Assembly (NCBI RefSeq): GCF_003073045.1 | Contig: NC_037595.1 | Location: 5,940,227-6,004,226, forward strand | Length of the DNA stretch: 64,000 nucleotides | Direction: 5' to 3' | DNA from: Pomacea canaliculata | Lineage: Eukaryota > Mollusca > Gastropoda > Architaenioglossa > Ampullariidae | In this document: positions 46,156 through 58,511 of the stretch, one piece after another | Position numbering within the stretch: the first letter of the stretch is position 1 | Layout of the letters: every line of letters begins with the position of its first letter | Translations under genes and position numbers: made by a program | The notes under the pieces: model-generated | What the model was told of the DNA's origin: nothing | The model's input: only the letters and a program-made list of their open reading frames with translations | Databases searched by the model: none

Positions 46156-47181
46156 CTGCAACAGAAAAACAAAGAACAAGAAATTTGCGGGCTGCACAAA
46201 ATCAAGTAAAAATCTTAGTTGTTTCTCTCCAAGACAACCCTTCATGTTCTCTCCCTTGCCTTTGTAACTACCTGACCCACCTGTGACAACATCTGGCATT
46301 AATGACTCCAGAATTATTTACATACTTAAGGAACACCATAACCCTTCTCATCGCAACAGGTAGCTGTCTGCCATGCTTATGTGTATTATAGTTCCTTGTG
46401 GAAAAGTCGCCGGTATCGATGGCACCAACAATAAACAGTGCTTACGACAGACGGTGTGGGCCGCAAAGCCATGCGATGTACGACCACACAGAAAGATAAG
46501 CAATACAAAAATGTCAGCAGTATTGATGCAGACACTAATAGGGGAGTTTACTAATCATTTTACCGCCTAATTCCATATTTTGCGGTATTAAGCGAGAAAC
46601 GTGAAAGATCTTTGCCATGCGCTGAGTGGGAAAATGAATCTTGGAAATAGTAATAGATAAAGACAATCACACGATAGTGAGAGGAGAAACAGAGAAAAAG
46701 AGAGAGAGAAAGAAAGAAGGTGAATGTTTGATCCAACAGGGTCATGACCATATACAGGGAAATTCACAAACTCTAATATATGCCCTATGCAGAAAGACAT
46801 AACTAACTTCCTCACAGTCTTATTGGTATTAGAAAATAATAACAAAGTGTTTGGTCCTATAGTAATCAGTTATGCAGTTGGTTTCTTTTTACCTATATTT
46901 ACTTGCTACCCCACTGTGATACGACTACAGGGAAATAACAATCAGTAAGCCCGCTTTTCACGCGGAACAGTCCGTTGTTTACGCTGCATTGTAGGCACCA
47001 TGGAATCGCTGTTAGTCTTATACACTGAAGTTCTTACAGTTCTTACATATTCTTAAATACTAAACCACGCGTAATGATAGCTGGAGGTATATGGTTTGAG
47101 CTGTCATCACGAACATGTCCTTCAAAACAACAACAAATGATCACAGTGATCCAAGCCCTGCATATTTGCAGCGATACTCAC

Positions 47182-47256
47182 CTGTCACGGAGTTACTCCT
47201 TCAGACGTGATTTCGCGAGATTCAGACTGTCTTGGGCTCACCGGGTGAGGACCTGT
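47182..47256 (-). other. Non-coding first exon of gene A
   Basis: It lies about 30 bases downstream of a TATA box and ends at CCGTGACAG with a GTGAGTATC donor (47177-47181 and on). It is conserved with 58419-58488 in gene B. The start site is inferred from the TATA distance. Confidence 0.7.
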
Positions 47257-47279
47257 TCTGGACAATGCTAACGACGCAA

Positions 47280-47380
47280 CTTTTATACTACTTGGCGACA
47301 CAAAAACATCATCGAAAATTTACATTTCATGCACAGCCACAGCTGGCATGTGCATATATCATATTACTACCCAATCGTCA
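47280..47380 (-). promoter_or_regulatory. Promoter of gene A: TATA box and conserved upstream block
   Basis: TATAAAAG occurs on the minus strand at 47280-47287. Further upstream (47335-47380, written on plus) the block cagctggcatgtgcatat..catat is shared with gene B. It includes E-box-like CAGCTG and CATGTG hexamers (CAGCTG and CACGTG in B). Confidence 0.7.
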
Positions 47381-47639
47381 GCAATGTTCCCATCCGTCTC
47401 AACTGACCTCCCCCACCACACACACACAACATTACCTCGACCTTTGTTATCCTCTGACGCCCCCGGATTTTCTTTAACAATACTTGCTTTCTTTCCATAT
47501 TACCAGACATGTTTCACCCGACACTGTCTTATGTTAGTTAGCCTCTCTTCATCTACCTTGCAAGACATCAAAGAAACTGAAGTTGGACAAAATCTGATAA
47601 ATATTCGAATTAAATATTCTTATTATGTACTGTGCACAT

Positions 47640-48260
47640 GAATATAAAACTGACCAAAACGGGATCTGAGAGAAGACCGTTAACGTAAACTCTCTGTTGC
47701 CTGTTGGTTAAAAAGTCCAGATTCCAAAGAGTTAGTTAGTGGAATAGATGGTAGTCTGAAGCTAGACTCTCCGCCAACAAGTGAGGTTGCACAGTGTTAA
47801 CAGCAGAAGCAAAATCAGCAAAGAGAAGCCTGGCATGAGGGTATGACTGTGTCAACACAGAAAGTGATGTACGAAGACACAACATCAGCCAAGTCATCTA
47901 GAATGGAATTATTAAAAAAAAAAACTGCTGGTCTGTGCAGTCGAAGCACCCCTGCAGGTGGATGATATTCTCTTCTGTCCAGCACTTTACTGTCTTCCCA
48001 CCGGGGTTCATCGCCGACCCACTGTCTTATGCACCGGCGCCAGGAGAATGCCGGTGTGGCACGACCCTCCAAGGGATGGTAAGCATAGAGCTTTGTAAGC
48101 ACTGGGGACAGCGCCATAATAAAGCTCGAGAATAGAGTTTCTCTGTGTGGTGGAGCAGGATACATATTGCTCATAGCTTTTAAATGTCCCGGTAATCCAA
48201 CAATGAATAAAATCACCAAGGATAAACTTGGGAAAGTCAGGGCAAATGGCGTCTGATTTA
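47640..48260 (-). mobile_element. Decayed CR1-like LINE, endonuclease to reverse transcriptase
   Basis: The minus strand shows, in shifting frames, an endonuclease part (FILGDF, YVSCSTTQRNSILELYY, LCLPSLGGSCHTGIL), a linker (GCFDCTDQQFF, LDDLADVVSSYITFCVDTVIP) and then reverse-transcriptase motifs (FADFASAVNTVQPHLL, LWNLDFLTNRQQRVYVNG). The order fits a CR1/Rex-type element with an internal deletion. It is found only in unit 1, so it inserted after the units split. Confidence 0.75.
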
Positions 48261-48299
48261 TGTATCACATCGGCGATCAGGTGAACGGCGGGCTTTGAG

Positions 48300-49420
48300 T
48301 TGACACTTGGGTGGGTAATATACTATATATATATAAAATATTATGCACAGGAGTGTAAAAAAGCAGAGGAAATCGCCGGGGTAGGTAGTAAGAACATCAG
48401 TTAGCACATTTATAAAGCGTCAGGTCAAAAACCAGGCAGAAAAGACTGTAGAAGACATCCACATCGATGACTTCTTGCGCCTTGTTCCCATAATTAAGAA
48501 AGAGTGTTTGTTAGTCCCCTTGTTTCAAAAACCACTAGAAAAAAAGGAGATAGGATGAAACAAAACAAAATCTGCTTCATTTGGTAGCAAAAGAAGATGA
48601 AATATTTGTGCTAGCTTTGGATTTGATATTTAAATGGGATAATAGGCTGGGTTTTGGTTTATAGGTTTGGGTTCGATGTCAATACTATAGTTATAAACTA
48701 CTTTAGATTGTGAAAACCTGGACATCATGCTGAACAACAGCACTGGTTTTTCTATTCGTAGAATAGTCCATACGATTCGTGTCGGATAGATGCAATATGG
48801 TTTTTTTTGTGCTGTTTGATATAGTGATAGTCCATGGGAAAAACAAAGAGGAGAGATTTTTTGCGTACGCGCATATAGTCTTTGGTGCTCTCTAAATATT
48901 CTCGTCTGTTTTTGTAAATATTTCTTAACAATCATATGAAACCACCGAAAGATAAAAAAAATCCATACTCACAGAATATTTGTGCATAAAAACTTGATAG
49001 GACAGAAATATACGTTTTTTTGGTAAGTAGGTGTCTATCCAGATATATCCCATATCCAGACATAACCAGTTTTTGATAAGGATAGGTTTATTGTTTTACA
49101 TATATTCCCGAAAATGTCTTATATTTACAACAACAAAAAAACAAAACAAAACAAAAAAAAACAAACAAACAAACAACAAAACAAAAAAAACACAAAAAAA
49201 AACAAACAAACAACAAAACAAAACCGCAAAGTTATCTAAAAGATGTACCATTTTTCTGCTCTTAGATTTTGAAAGAATTCGTCTGAAGCCGTGTGTTTGA
49301 AGAACTTCTCATTAATGATTAATTTGCTAGTGATGTCTAAAAATAAGTATACTCAAAATTCTTATGAGAAAGAAAAAGGGAACACAAGAAAATAAGAATT
49401 ATCGTTTCCTGTCAGATTGA
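48300..49420. other. Unit 1 spacer with an extra segment
   Basis: The phrases at about 48430-48612 match 59230-59375 in unit 2. After atgaaatatttgtg the similarity stops and resumes near 49422. About 0.8 kb here is therefore extra in unit 1, or lost in unit 2, and includes the (CAAA)n tract at 49131-49225. No coding sequence is recognised. Confidence 0.5.
49131..49225. repeat. (CAAA)n / (CAAAA)n low-complexity tract
   Basis: An A-rich run of caaa, caaaa and caaac units, possibly the tail of a retroelement. It is present in unit 1 only. Confidence 0.9.
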
Positions 49421-49421
49421 A

Positions 49422-49712
49422 GTTGGCTATGCGCTGGATATTGTTTGCTTGCTTTTGTTTTACTCTAGACAGCTGCGGCAAAGTTGTGACCCGCCTCGCA
49501 TTGTCCGCTGACCAGCTGCTGCTGACCAAGGTGAAGACAGGGGCAAGGTGACAAAAATCTGCGGTAAAATTATCGCCGTAATCATTCAAATCCACGAATT
49601 TTCCACGGAATTCGCGTTCTGATCGATGCACCAGTCTCTATACGTCTGTCGATTTTCTGTCGTGCGTTTGATAAAAGTTCATGTGAGTGGTAATTATTTA
49701 TCCGGGACACTA
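49422..49712. promoter_or_regulatory. Conserved upstream block, unit 1
   Basis: About 290 bases, roughly 2.2 kb upstream of the 5' UTR exon of gene A, are shared with 59376-59700 upstream of gene B. The strongest parts are ggaattcgcgttc, ctatacgtctgtcgattttctgtcgtg and ctgaccagctgctgctgacc. It could be an enhancer, a non-coding RNA, or an exon. On the minus strand both copies read HR(S/A)EREFRGKF before they diverge, and copy B then has a stop. Function is unknown. Confidence 0.55.
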
Positions 49713-51081
49713 GCAACGTGGCGACTCATGCGCTGACTATTATTCCAAGGACTAACGAAGAGAAACTGGTCACCTCTAGCCGAACCGGCACGAGGGATGT
49801 GTGGGGGAGGGGCGAGCAGGGGCCACCGCCCAAGACCCCGCGCTAACAAGTGCGAGGCCCCGCATCCCCCTATCGCCGTCTCTCCCACTGGTCACTTGAT
49901 CCAACGCATCTTCTGCATGATTTAACATGCTATATATTCATTTAATTAAGGAGTTAAAACCTACACTGCAATAGGCTGATGCAACGAGTTAAAAGATCCT
50001 AAAGCTTTGAGTGACCAGGGCTTCAGGAACGGGACATTGATGATCATTCGGAGATTGGTTTGTAGTGCCTGTGAGACTTTCATCGCAGCGGTCTCCGAAT
50101 CACATCTGTTATGAAGTCAGTATTTGATATTGATTTAGGCCAGATAGCCTTCCAAAACCTGAAAAAGATATTGTATTATATTACACAGACTGCTCGTGGG
50201 AACAAGAAGAAAAAATTACAGCGTTGCAGCGGTCATAATAATCCTTTGCGTGCGCAATAATCCAACAATCGGCCTAGCATGAGTGGCATCTTTGGTGGGG
50301 CTTATGAATGTGAACAATACGGCTCTTCGGAGTGACGAGAGCTTGACAGATGTAAGAATGCATTTCTTTTCGCAGTTTCGTCATTGCTGTTCTTTGCTTT
50401 TACCCGTGATATTAGAATCCCTCACAACTCAGTCTATGTATGTAACCTTATGCCGAACTATAAATCCTCGTATTTTTCTGTCTGAATATAAATATGAGAA
50501 AACGAAACTTTTTTTTAACACCGTGGTAGAACTGGAGTCGTTGGGAAATGTTAAGGAGTAGCTATTAGATGCATATTGAGATCTAATTTTTTCACTTATC
50601 ATGAATTTTTATTCATTGCTGTGGCACTTTTAAAAAATTAAATTTAGACAGGGCCTACAAAGAGGCAGACTTAGTTGTCTTGCCAGTTTTTAAAAAAAAT
50701 CGCTACTGTCCGGACGATTGTTTGAGTGTTAAGCGCGCATGTGAGCATCTGTGACAATGTCTGAATTATTTATTCATACAACAAGATTAAATCGACGCTA
50801 TCGACAATACTCAAACATGACGAGTCCACAAGCAGCTGATGTAATGATAGGGGGAAAAGTGTTAACAAAGCAAAGGTTTCAAATAATGTAAGAGACGTGG
50901 AAGTTATTACTGGTGTGAAGAAAAAAGACACAAATCGTACTATAAAATACTATAAATAATACAAGTAGTTAGCTATGGGTGGGTGCCGAAATCAGTTAAA
51001 TACATTTATTTTTTTATTTATTTATTTTGTTAGTAGTAAAAAGTGCTGTACAATACTATAAATTGCTGCAAAGTGGAATAG
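49713..51081. other. Spacer between units, no gene seen
   Basis: AT-rich spacer with a GC-rich patch at 49780-49890. I see no domain-bearing open frame, exon or element end until the MITE at 51090. Confidence 0.45.
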
Positions 51082-51089
51082 TGCTAGTA

Positions 51090-51502
51090 CAGTGATGCCC
51101 AACCTTTTTCGGCCTGCGGGCCATACACATTTCCGACATGCTTGTCACGGGCCGCTTCACCTCAAAAATACAAAAAAAAAAACAACAAAAAAATAGAGCA
51201 GATACCATTTTTATTAGAAACAAGTTGTACTTGCCGTTACTTATGTAGTAATTAGTGGGATATTTGAAGTTGTTTACCCGAAACCAACTTCTGAATGTCC
51301 GGCTGCATCGCACTGAATCAAATGTTCGTCCATCGAAAAAAAAATTGAGACGCCCGCACGTAGGGATAAATACCTCTTCTTCCCTTTTTTTCGTTTTTTA
51401 GGTCTTTTTTTTTTTTTATTACTAACATGCCGATTTCCTGCACTGTGGGCAGAAGTTTCGCGGGCCGGATGGCACCGCGTCGCAGTAGGTTGGGCATTCC
51501 TG
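51090..51502. mobile_element. hAT-like MITE with perfect 8-bp target duplication
   Basis: Ends CAGTGATGCCCAACCT and AGGTTGGGCATTCCTG form inverted repeats. The octamer tgctagta flanks both sides exactly (51082-51089 and 51503-51510). Sub-terminal gcgggcc motifs are also inverted. No transposase is encoded. Confidence 0.9.
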
Positions 51503-51510
51503 TGCTAGTA

Positions 51511-52732
51511 TAATACTTTTCAAATGATTCAGTCCTGGAGAATTTAATTATTCCGTACCAGATTATAAGCACACAAAGATTAGAAGACCACGTGATGACC
51601 CTGTAACAAACCTGTTACTTTTTTGTTTGTTCGTTTGCTTTTGTTTGAATGAGAACGGTAAGCGAGGGCGGATGGCGAGTGTTTTGCGTGTGTGTGGGTG
51701 TGTGCGTGGGAGCGAGCGAGGGAGTGAGCGTCTCATAGCGGCAGCTTTTTCTTTGGTGTAACGGTGTCATTGAGGGCCTGCACTCGTATAAATAGTAAAC
51801 ACTAGGATTGAGAAAAAACGAGTGATTTTTTTGTGCCTGTCGCTTGTTCTTGCCCGTGTGTAAAGTCTTGACCAGACTTCAAGTTGTAAAGTCTTGACCA
51901 GATTGATTAAAAGTGTAAATTATTCACGTGAAACTTGTTGAGGTGAGTCTACTTCAGTTTTTTTAATTTATATTTGTCATTAGAGAATATTGAATTAGTA
52001 ATATAGTGAATTTAAAAAAGATTTTGAAGAAAATAGTGTTCTGTTTAGTTTTTTCTTCTTCCTTTTTCTCTGTTTGTTTTTAGTTAGTGCGCTGAATCTC
52101 ACTGAACTTCAAGAGATGCGGCAACTGGGAAAAGACTGTGTATCGGATTTCTTAAGAGAGAAATTTGTTGGACGGCGGAGGCTTTAAAAACATTCTTGCT
52201 ACAAAGTGAACTTTAATCAAAGACTTTTATCGTGAAAAAGAGGGAGTTTATGTGCTTTAATGTATGTGGAATTATTAATATTTTTGTTTGGTGTTTTGAT
52301 CTCATCAAAACAAGCTGTAGAGCTGTATATGACAGACCCATCTTGTACTTTTGGCCCAAAGTTAATTGAAGTTCAAGATAGAAAACTGGTTTTCTACAGT
52401 GTGTGTGTGTGAGTGAGTGAAAGAGCGCAAGCGTGTTGGTGGATGTGTGAGAAATGCTGATATAATCAAAGCACTTCATGAGTTAGGACATGAAGACGGA
52501 TGAAATGCTTTCATAATGCTAATATAAGATCAAACAAAAGCAAATACCGCCGTCACATGCTTGTTATTCACAAAAAATCCACTATAATTTGGTTGCAATT
52601 TTTTTCACAAAAGTCTAAACCCTTTGAAAAAAGGCTTTGTATTTCTTTTTCTTCTTTCTCTACCATTTAACAGCTTCGTTCCATTTCCTACTTGTTTTCA
52701 CAATGAGTGTCAAAAATTCCATGGAATGAGAG
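51511..52732. other. Spacer left of the small peptide gene
   Basis: Its right part (from about 52440) matches parts of 40700-41200 and 61150-61230 in the other units. A short direct repeat (gtaaagtcttgaccaga, twice near 51855-51900) is the only structure of note. No gene is recognised. Confidence 0.45.
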
Positions 52733-52738
52733 ACTTAC

Positions 52739-53043
52739 CGAGCAACATTTTAGAAACGATTCTTTATCGCTGAAACAACAGATTTAGTTACTCGATTGTC
52801 ATTCTGAATAAATCTTCGTCCATAAAGATTGTGGTACTTATGTCTTGAGGAAGAAACACTTAGCTGTTGTCCAGCTCTTTTGATAAAAACAAATAAACAA
52901 GATTAACAGAAAAGTTAATTATGAATTTTGGCAGACCTTGAATTTGAATGGCCACTGATTCTGATCGTCTGCTCCGCTAGAAACATTTCAGAGTTACATG
53001 CCCATAGGCACAAAACAAGGGAAGCAATCGCTAAATGTCTCAT
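52739..53043 (-). CDS. Candidate small secreted peptide (unit 2)
   Basis: Two exons are proposed: 53043-52937 (107 nt) and 52876-52739, with a stop at 52750-52752, giving 77 residues. The start MRHLAIASLVLCLWACNSEM is a good signal peptide. The mature part is basic, rich in Arg/Ser/Asn, contains an NLYGRRF stretch and ends SAIKNRF. Exon 2 ends at a strong GTAAGTCTC donor conserved in the broken copy near 41205. Weak points: the proposed intron is only 60 bases, the donor is GTCTGC, and no homologue is known to me. It may be a neuropeptide- or antimicrobial-like precursor, or only a decayed duplicate. Confidence 0.3.
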
Positions 53044-53259
53044 TGTTACTTGATTGGCTTCCCCTTTTTCGACAATGGCATCCGTACACACACACACCAG
53101 ATTACACCACACACACTCACAAAATCACGCAAAAGTCGCACAGGCAAGAAAGAAAGACGAAGGACTGAATATGTCATAAGTCTAAATGTCTTTCTCTACA
53201 ATAATTGATAGAATAAATATCTCCATCATAAGAATAAAGACAAATGGTAATTAGTAATG

Positions 53260-53932
53260 CAGATAAAGTTTATTCAGACATTGAATACTTCTGTTAGCAT
53301 TTAGCAGAAAGTATAAGCGTCAAAGGGACACACCTTCATAAGAATTCCAGTCGGCACAACGAGTCCGGTTAGAGTGACCTGGTTAAACACTGTTCAGTAC
53401 AAGGCTCTACTTTGAGACTTGTTTAATAAGAACATGATACATTTATAATAATAAATGAAAGCTTTTTACTGCGAGAGCTAATACTCGAAAAGAGCATGCT
53501 CTTCGAGCTTAAAAAAAGAATGAGACATGGATAACATGGAACGCATACGAGAAATAAAATAATAAATAATAGTACCGACGAAAACAAAACACAAATATTG
53601 AAAAAGCAAAAGGGAACAAAGTAACAAGGAAGACAAGTAGGAAAGTATAGTAGTAAGCCGAAATTTGGGAGGGAGGAAAGGACTAACGCTGTGTGGACTG
53701 TGTGAATAGCGATGCTCAAGGAAGAAGGTGCGTTTTCGGCGCAAATTTGAAGTATTCAATTGTAGGTAGGTGGTGGATATGGAAAGGAAGTACCTTTTGC
53801 TATTCTTAGGATAGAAAGGTCAGTTAGCACATTCTGACACTTATGTCAGTTTAGAGAACAGGATCAGCCAAATCCCTGAAAAAAAATAAAGCCTTTAAAG
53901 CTTTGCGTGACAAGGGATGTTACTTCAACGGT
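53260..53932 (-). other. 3' UTR of gene B and inserted dispersed repeat
   Basis: AATAAA lies on the minus strand at 53269-53274, in the same sequence context as in genes A and C. Between the shared 3' UTR parts (up to about 53425 and from about 53825) lies an insertion of about 400 bases that includes the third copy of the gctctcagcgctt-type dispersed repeat (about 53485-53790). The UTR of B is thus longer than that of A. Confidence 0.6.
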
Positions 53933-56900
53933 TTAGGGACAGCTGTCATCCTGGCTGTCGTCCTTCAGTCGGTACGAGAGGCCGCTGTAGCACTTGGACT
54001 CCTTCACCAGGCTCGTCAGACCCGGAAACTCGCGACAGTCGTCGATGGCTTCGGCGACCTTGTCACAGCTTTTGGTTGGGTCCTTGGCCGGAGCTCCTTG
54101 ACACATCCAGTCTATGCAGTTCTGCAAGTCAAGGAGGAGAGAACATGTAGTGATAACGCAGCAGCAGAAGAGAAGAATCAATAAATCTCAAATGTTGTTT
54201 GCAATACAAAATCAAATATAAGGATTTAAAACCTAGAGCGATGCTTTGAGATTGCTTATGAAATGTAGACGTATTCAGTGTTATTATGAAAAAATTGAAT
54301 TATTTGAAGCTTTTCTTGCGCACCTACAAACACGATATGGATAGAATTCCACGAACAGACCGTATCGTCAAAATCTTGTTCACTCAGCACAAGATTTTAA
54401 TTTCATCCCACGTGAATGTTTTGAGCAAGGACAGTCTCTATCGTACCACTACAGAGATGCGTGAAACTCACGGCAAAGATTTCGATGGGTGAGAAGGTGT
54501 ACTTGGTCAAACACTTCCGGTGACCTTTCTCACCCAGGATCTTCCAACATGCGGCGATGGTCTTTTGTCTCGCCGCATCGTCGGGACAGAGGTTGACGAG
54601 CTTGTCCTGGCTGACTTGGCAGAAATCTTCAATTCTGTCACATGCGCAAGGGAGACAATGAGAGGGAACTGGCAAAAACTTGAGGACCGGTAAGTGTCCT
54701 CTTCTACTCAGCGTGTGAACGTTAGTCTTTATCATATGAATACTTCTTTAGTTGGAGGTCTTTTTTTCTAACGACTCAATAGAGCTCCCAAAATGTAGGC
54801 AAATAACTCATTTATTTTTTGTTCTCGAAATACACGTCTACAAACGTTGTCATATACATAAAAAAAATCTCGACGCTGCGTTTGTACACAGATATTCGAA
54901 CCTAGGTCTCCCCCTGGTTTAGGCCTTGATAAAGTAAACAGATCCGTGGACCACCGGACATCTGTGTTGTTGACCTTGAGCTGTTTGTAGTCACATATCT
55001 CTAGAATGGAATGGGCATTTTCTTCATGACAGAGCAGTCACAAAATAAATAATATTTAACACTAATAGCAGTTCTCCTATGTTTAAAGTGACCCAGTTGT
55101 GGGTTGAGATTGTATTAAAAGCTAGGATCTAACACTTACATAACGTCCTCCTAACTGTAACTCTTGTCATTCTGCCACTCATAGACTAACGAATGGGATG
55201 GAGAATACTTCCTTCACGAAGAGGAATTAATTCTTACTTCTCGTATTGGGTAATCACGGGATTACTGAACACGTCGTATGTAATAGTGGCTTCGTCTTCT
55301 GACCACTGGGTAAAGCTGGCAGTCCTGTCCTTCAGAATGCTTTTGGTTGTATTTCCTGAAATTTAATGAAAACATTTAAAACAGAGAAATCCTAAACTAT
55401 GTGTTCCTGCTTTTGAATGTTGATGATGATGCTATGTGTTCTGACTCTGACAAAATCCTGCAGAAGGCAAAGCACATTACACCGTCGTATTTGTTAATGT
55501 GAAAAAAATTAAAGTATTGTCTTTTTAAAAAGAGAAATATGTAATCTACCTGTTTTCAACACGGCATTTTAATAGCAAAAATGTTGACGTAATGTTGTAT
55601 TTGTTATATATAGGTGTTCAACTCAGTTATAACAAAACATTCTCAATGGCTTTAAAGAATCAAGCATATCGGGCAATGACCTCGCTCCTACGTATAGTCA
55701 AGGCAATTACTTCCTGCAGATGTATAGTAGGATTTATTTAATAAGAGGATTTCCCTATTTTATTGTAAAGTATGGGGGATTTAGTTCTTGCAACATTACT
55801 ACAAAATTACAACTATTATAACATAAGTATATTTTCAGACGAAGAATGAAGCCACCCAACTCAGCGGTGTTTGATAGGTAGGTAGGTTTCCACTAGATGT
55901 CATTGTAAAAATTAAGATGGTCTGTTTTTAGTATACATTATTTAATCCTTCTAATGTACACTCTTTACTGCTTACTAGTTTATTTACATAGTCTAAGTGA
56001 CTAATGGAACCCATTCGAATTATGTTATTGCATTTAAAGATTTATCCGAATAGTTTAGGGCTGTCATGGGTTTGAGACCAACAAAATATATAAAAAATTT
56101 CCCCAACTGATCAGTAGATGTTTATTTGACAAATATGTCTAAAAGTGGTTTTCTAAACTGTATAAGATATACATGTATTGGAATTACGAAATGCATAAAT
56201 CATCGATTTCTTGTGAAAAAAAATGTGGAAATCTTTCTCACCACAGAGCTGCTCGGGATACGGAACTAGTGGAACGCTGTCATCATTGCAAGTGAAGGAC
56301 CAGTCTGAAGACTTGAATCTACTGCCTTTGAACTCATACAGACCAAAGCTGAATGACCAGGTATTTTGTTTCTCAGTGAAGATCACACCAAGGAGGTCAT
56401 CTTCGGGAGTGTAGTTAAAGATGTCGGTGAACTCTAGATCGCCGTCCTTCTTCACTATCGGCAGCAGGGTTGTTGAGCCCTCACACTGCAGTTCTGTCAG
56501 GTACTGTGAAAAACAAAAAATAGGACGATGTGAGGGGGTCACAACTCACGTCCAAGCACAACAAACCATGTACACGAGTAAATATTCTTTCTTCCTCTCT
56601 GCTTGTTCACTGGCGACATCCACGTGCTGTACGCTTCTTTATTCCTTCCGCAATGGAAAAAAAACCCACACACACACACAAAAATTCACATAAAGGACGA
56701 AATTCACTCTGTTCAAGATTTTTTTCACTTCTCACCACGTCAATACTTTTGGATGTTTTATATAAGTTGGTGAAGATATAAATAGCTAAAGCCATGTTTG
56801 AATAATCTAGTCATCTGATAAGTTCGTTATTTTTAATTTAATTCACACTGCACATTTAAAAAATAATCTTTTCCGGATTTTTTTTTTCTTTGTATTGTGT

Positions 56901-57864
56901 TAGATGTTTTCCTGGGCCATTTTTGCAAACGTCCTAGCTGCATATTGGAAGTTTCTTAACCTTCATAAAATATTTAAAACTTTTTTAATTTTTTTAATTT
57001 ACTAAAACAAGACAGACAGACAGAAAGAGCGAGCAGTTTACAAGACATGAAACTTGTTGTTCCTTACTTTGCCGGCGATCTTGTAGCTGGTGCGGAACTC
57101 AATGAACTTGCCGTCGGAGATCCTCTTGACACCCAACCAGGCCGTGGCAGAAAGGTAATCAACGCCGTTATAGGTGATACCTGGGGTGACGTTGATGATG
57201 TAGTCACCGCATTGCTGGCCTTTGATAGCATTGTACTTGCAGGGCAGCTCCACCCTGGCTCTGTAGTCGTTAAACTGCACCAGGCGGTTGCCGAACTCGG
57301 AGCGACACGTGAACGCCGCTCTCCCTGTGTGACGTAACACACAAGCATGTCACAGGTATACATGCCATACATTATTCCTGTTGTTGTTATAACTATTATG
57401 AGTAGCTGTAGTATTATTTCTACTCGTGCTACTGCTACTAAGTAGGTACAATGTATTGAAATTATTTGCAAACTCGACGCCAAGATCCAACTACTCGTTC
57501 CAAGTGTAATCATACACGGCGAAAAAAGTCTTTCCATGACCCTTCGCTTTTATTCTCACTACCGCCAACAGTTGCTGCTAAACAGCTAACGGGAGATCGG
57601 AGAATTAGAAATATAAAAAGAAAAGAAAAATACATGTTCATGACCAATAACAAGTGTCGGCCTCTTGGGTGGGAGAATTGAGTTAACGATAGCTTGACTC
57701 TTCCGATGCTTGAATCCCTGGCTTTACGTCACCCTTGTAAAAGTAAGGTGAGTATGGACAAGTTTCCCTTCCCCCTTCCAACATACATACACTCACGCTG
57801 CTTTCTACTCACCACCGACAAAAGCCACTGAGGCTAGAAAAAGAAGAATAAAGCCCCCTCTCAT
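53933..57864 (-). CDS. Secreted VWFD/C8-like protein, copy B
   Basis: Coding exons (minus): 57864-57813, 57324-57068, 56503-56242, 55355-55238, 54634-54472, 54121-53933. Exon lengths are identical to copy A, total 1041 nt and 346 residues, with no break. The signal peptide equals that of A. The first VWFD-like exon differs at only a few residues (NRLVQFNDY against NRLQQFNGY), and the second half of the next exon (WSFSFGLYEFKGSRFKSSDW) is identical. The short fourth coding exon is much more divergent (TASFTQWSEDEATITYDVF against TAGFTEWSDDVATVMLDVF). It ends KDDSQDDSCP. Cys positions are the same as in A, so the fold should be kept. N-glycosylation sites remain (NVT, GNTTK). Introns align poorly with A outside the splice sites. 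Confidence 0.92.
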
Positions 57865-58418
57865 GGCTGCTTGTAAGAAATCTGCTCTGCAACAGAACAA
57901 CAGAGAAAAGGAATTTTAAAAAATAGTAAAACTTTTTGCTTGAGTGTTCTTTCCAAGACTGTCCTGCATGTTTTCCCACTTGCCGTCTCAATTCTACTTA
58001 ACCCACTTTTGACACTGCTATCACCCCTTCCCTGCCGAAAAGATGGCACCAGCTATTAACAATGACTACGACAGACGGTGTGGACCGCAAAGCCATGCGA
58101 CAATAGTCCACACAGAAAGGTTAACAATATTGATGCAGAAACTAATAGTGAAGTTAACTGATTATTTATCGCCTAATTCCATACTTTGAAGCTTGGCGAT
58201 ATTAACAATCAGTAAACCCACTGCTCATACTCAGCATCGCTCGGATTATGATGCATCGCATGCACCAAAGAAACAATGTTAGCTTTATACATCGAATATT
58301 CTTATAGACTGTATCTAAATATAAGAGAGACCGTCCTTCTAAACAACACCAGTCTCAAATGATTACAGGTCGGATGATCACAGTGTTCAAAGCCCCACAC
58401 ATTGGAAGTACTACTCAC

Positions 58419-58488
58419 CTGTCGCGGAGTTTCTCCTGTAGACGTGATTTCACGAGATTCAGTCTTCGACTCACCCGGATCAGGACCT
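58419..58488 (-). other. Non-coding first exon of gene B
   Basis: It ends CCGCGACAG before a GTGAGTAG donor (58411-58418) and aligns with the first exon of gene A. The start is inferred from the position of the TATA-like box. Confidence 0.7.
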
Positions 58489-58511
58489 GTTCTCGACAGC
58501 GGGAGGCGCGA

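Noticed and set aside
54885..54960. GGTTCGAATATC-like B box on the minus strand
   Set aside because: No matching A box or cloverleaf could be drawn at the right distance, so I do not call a tRNA or SINE.
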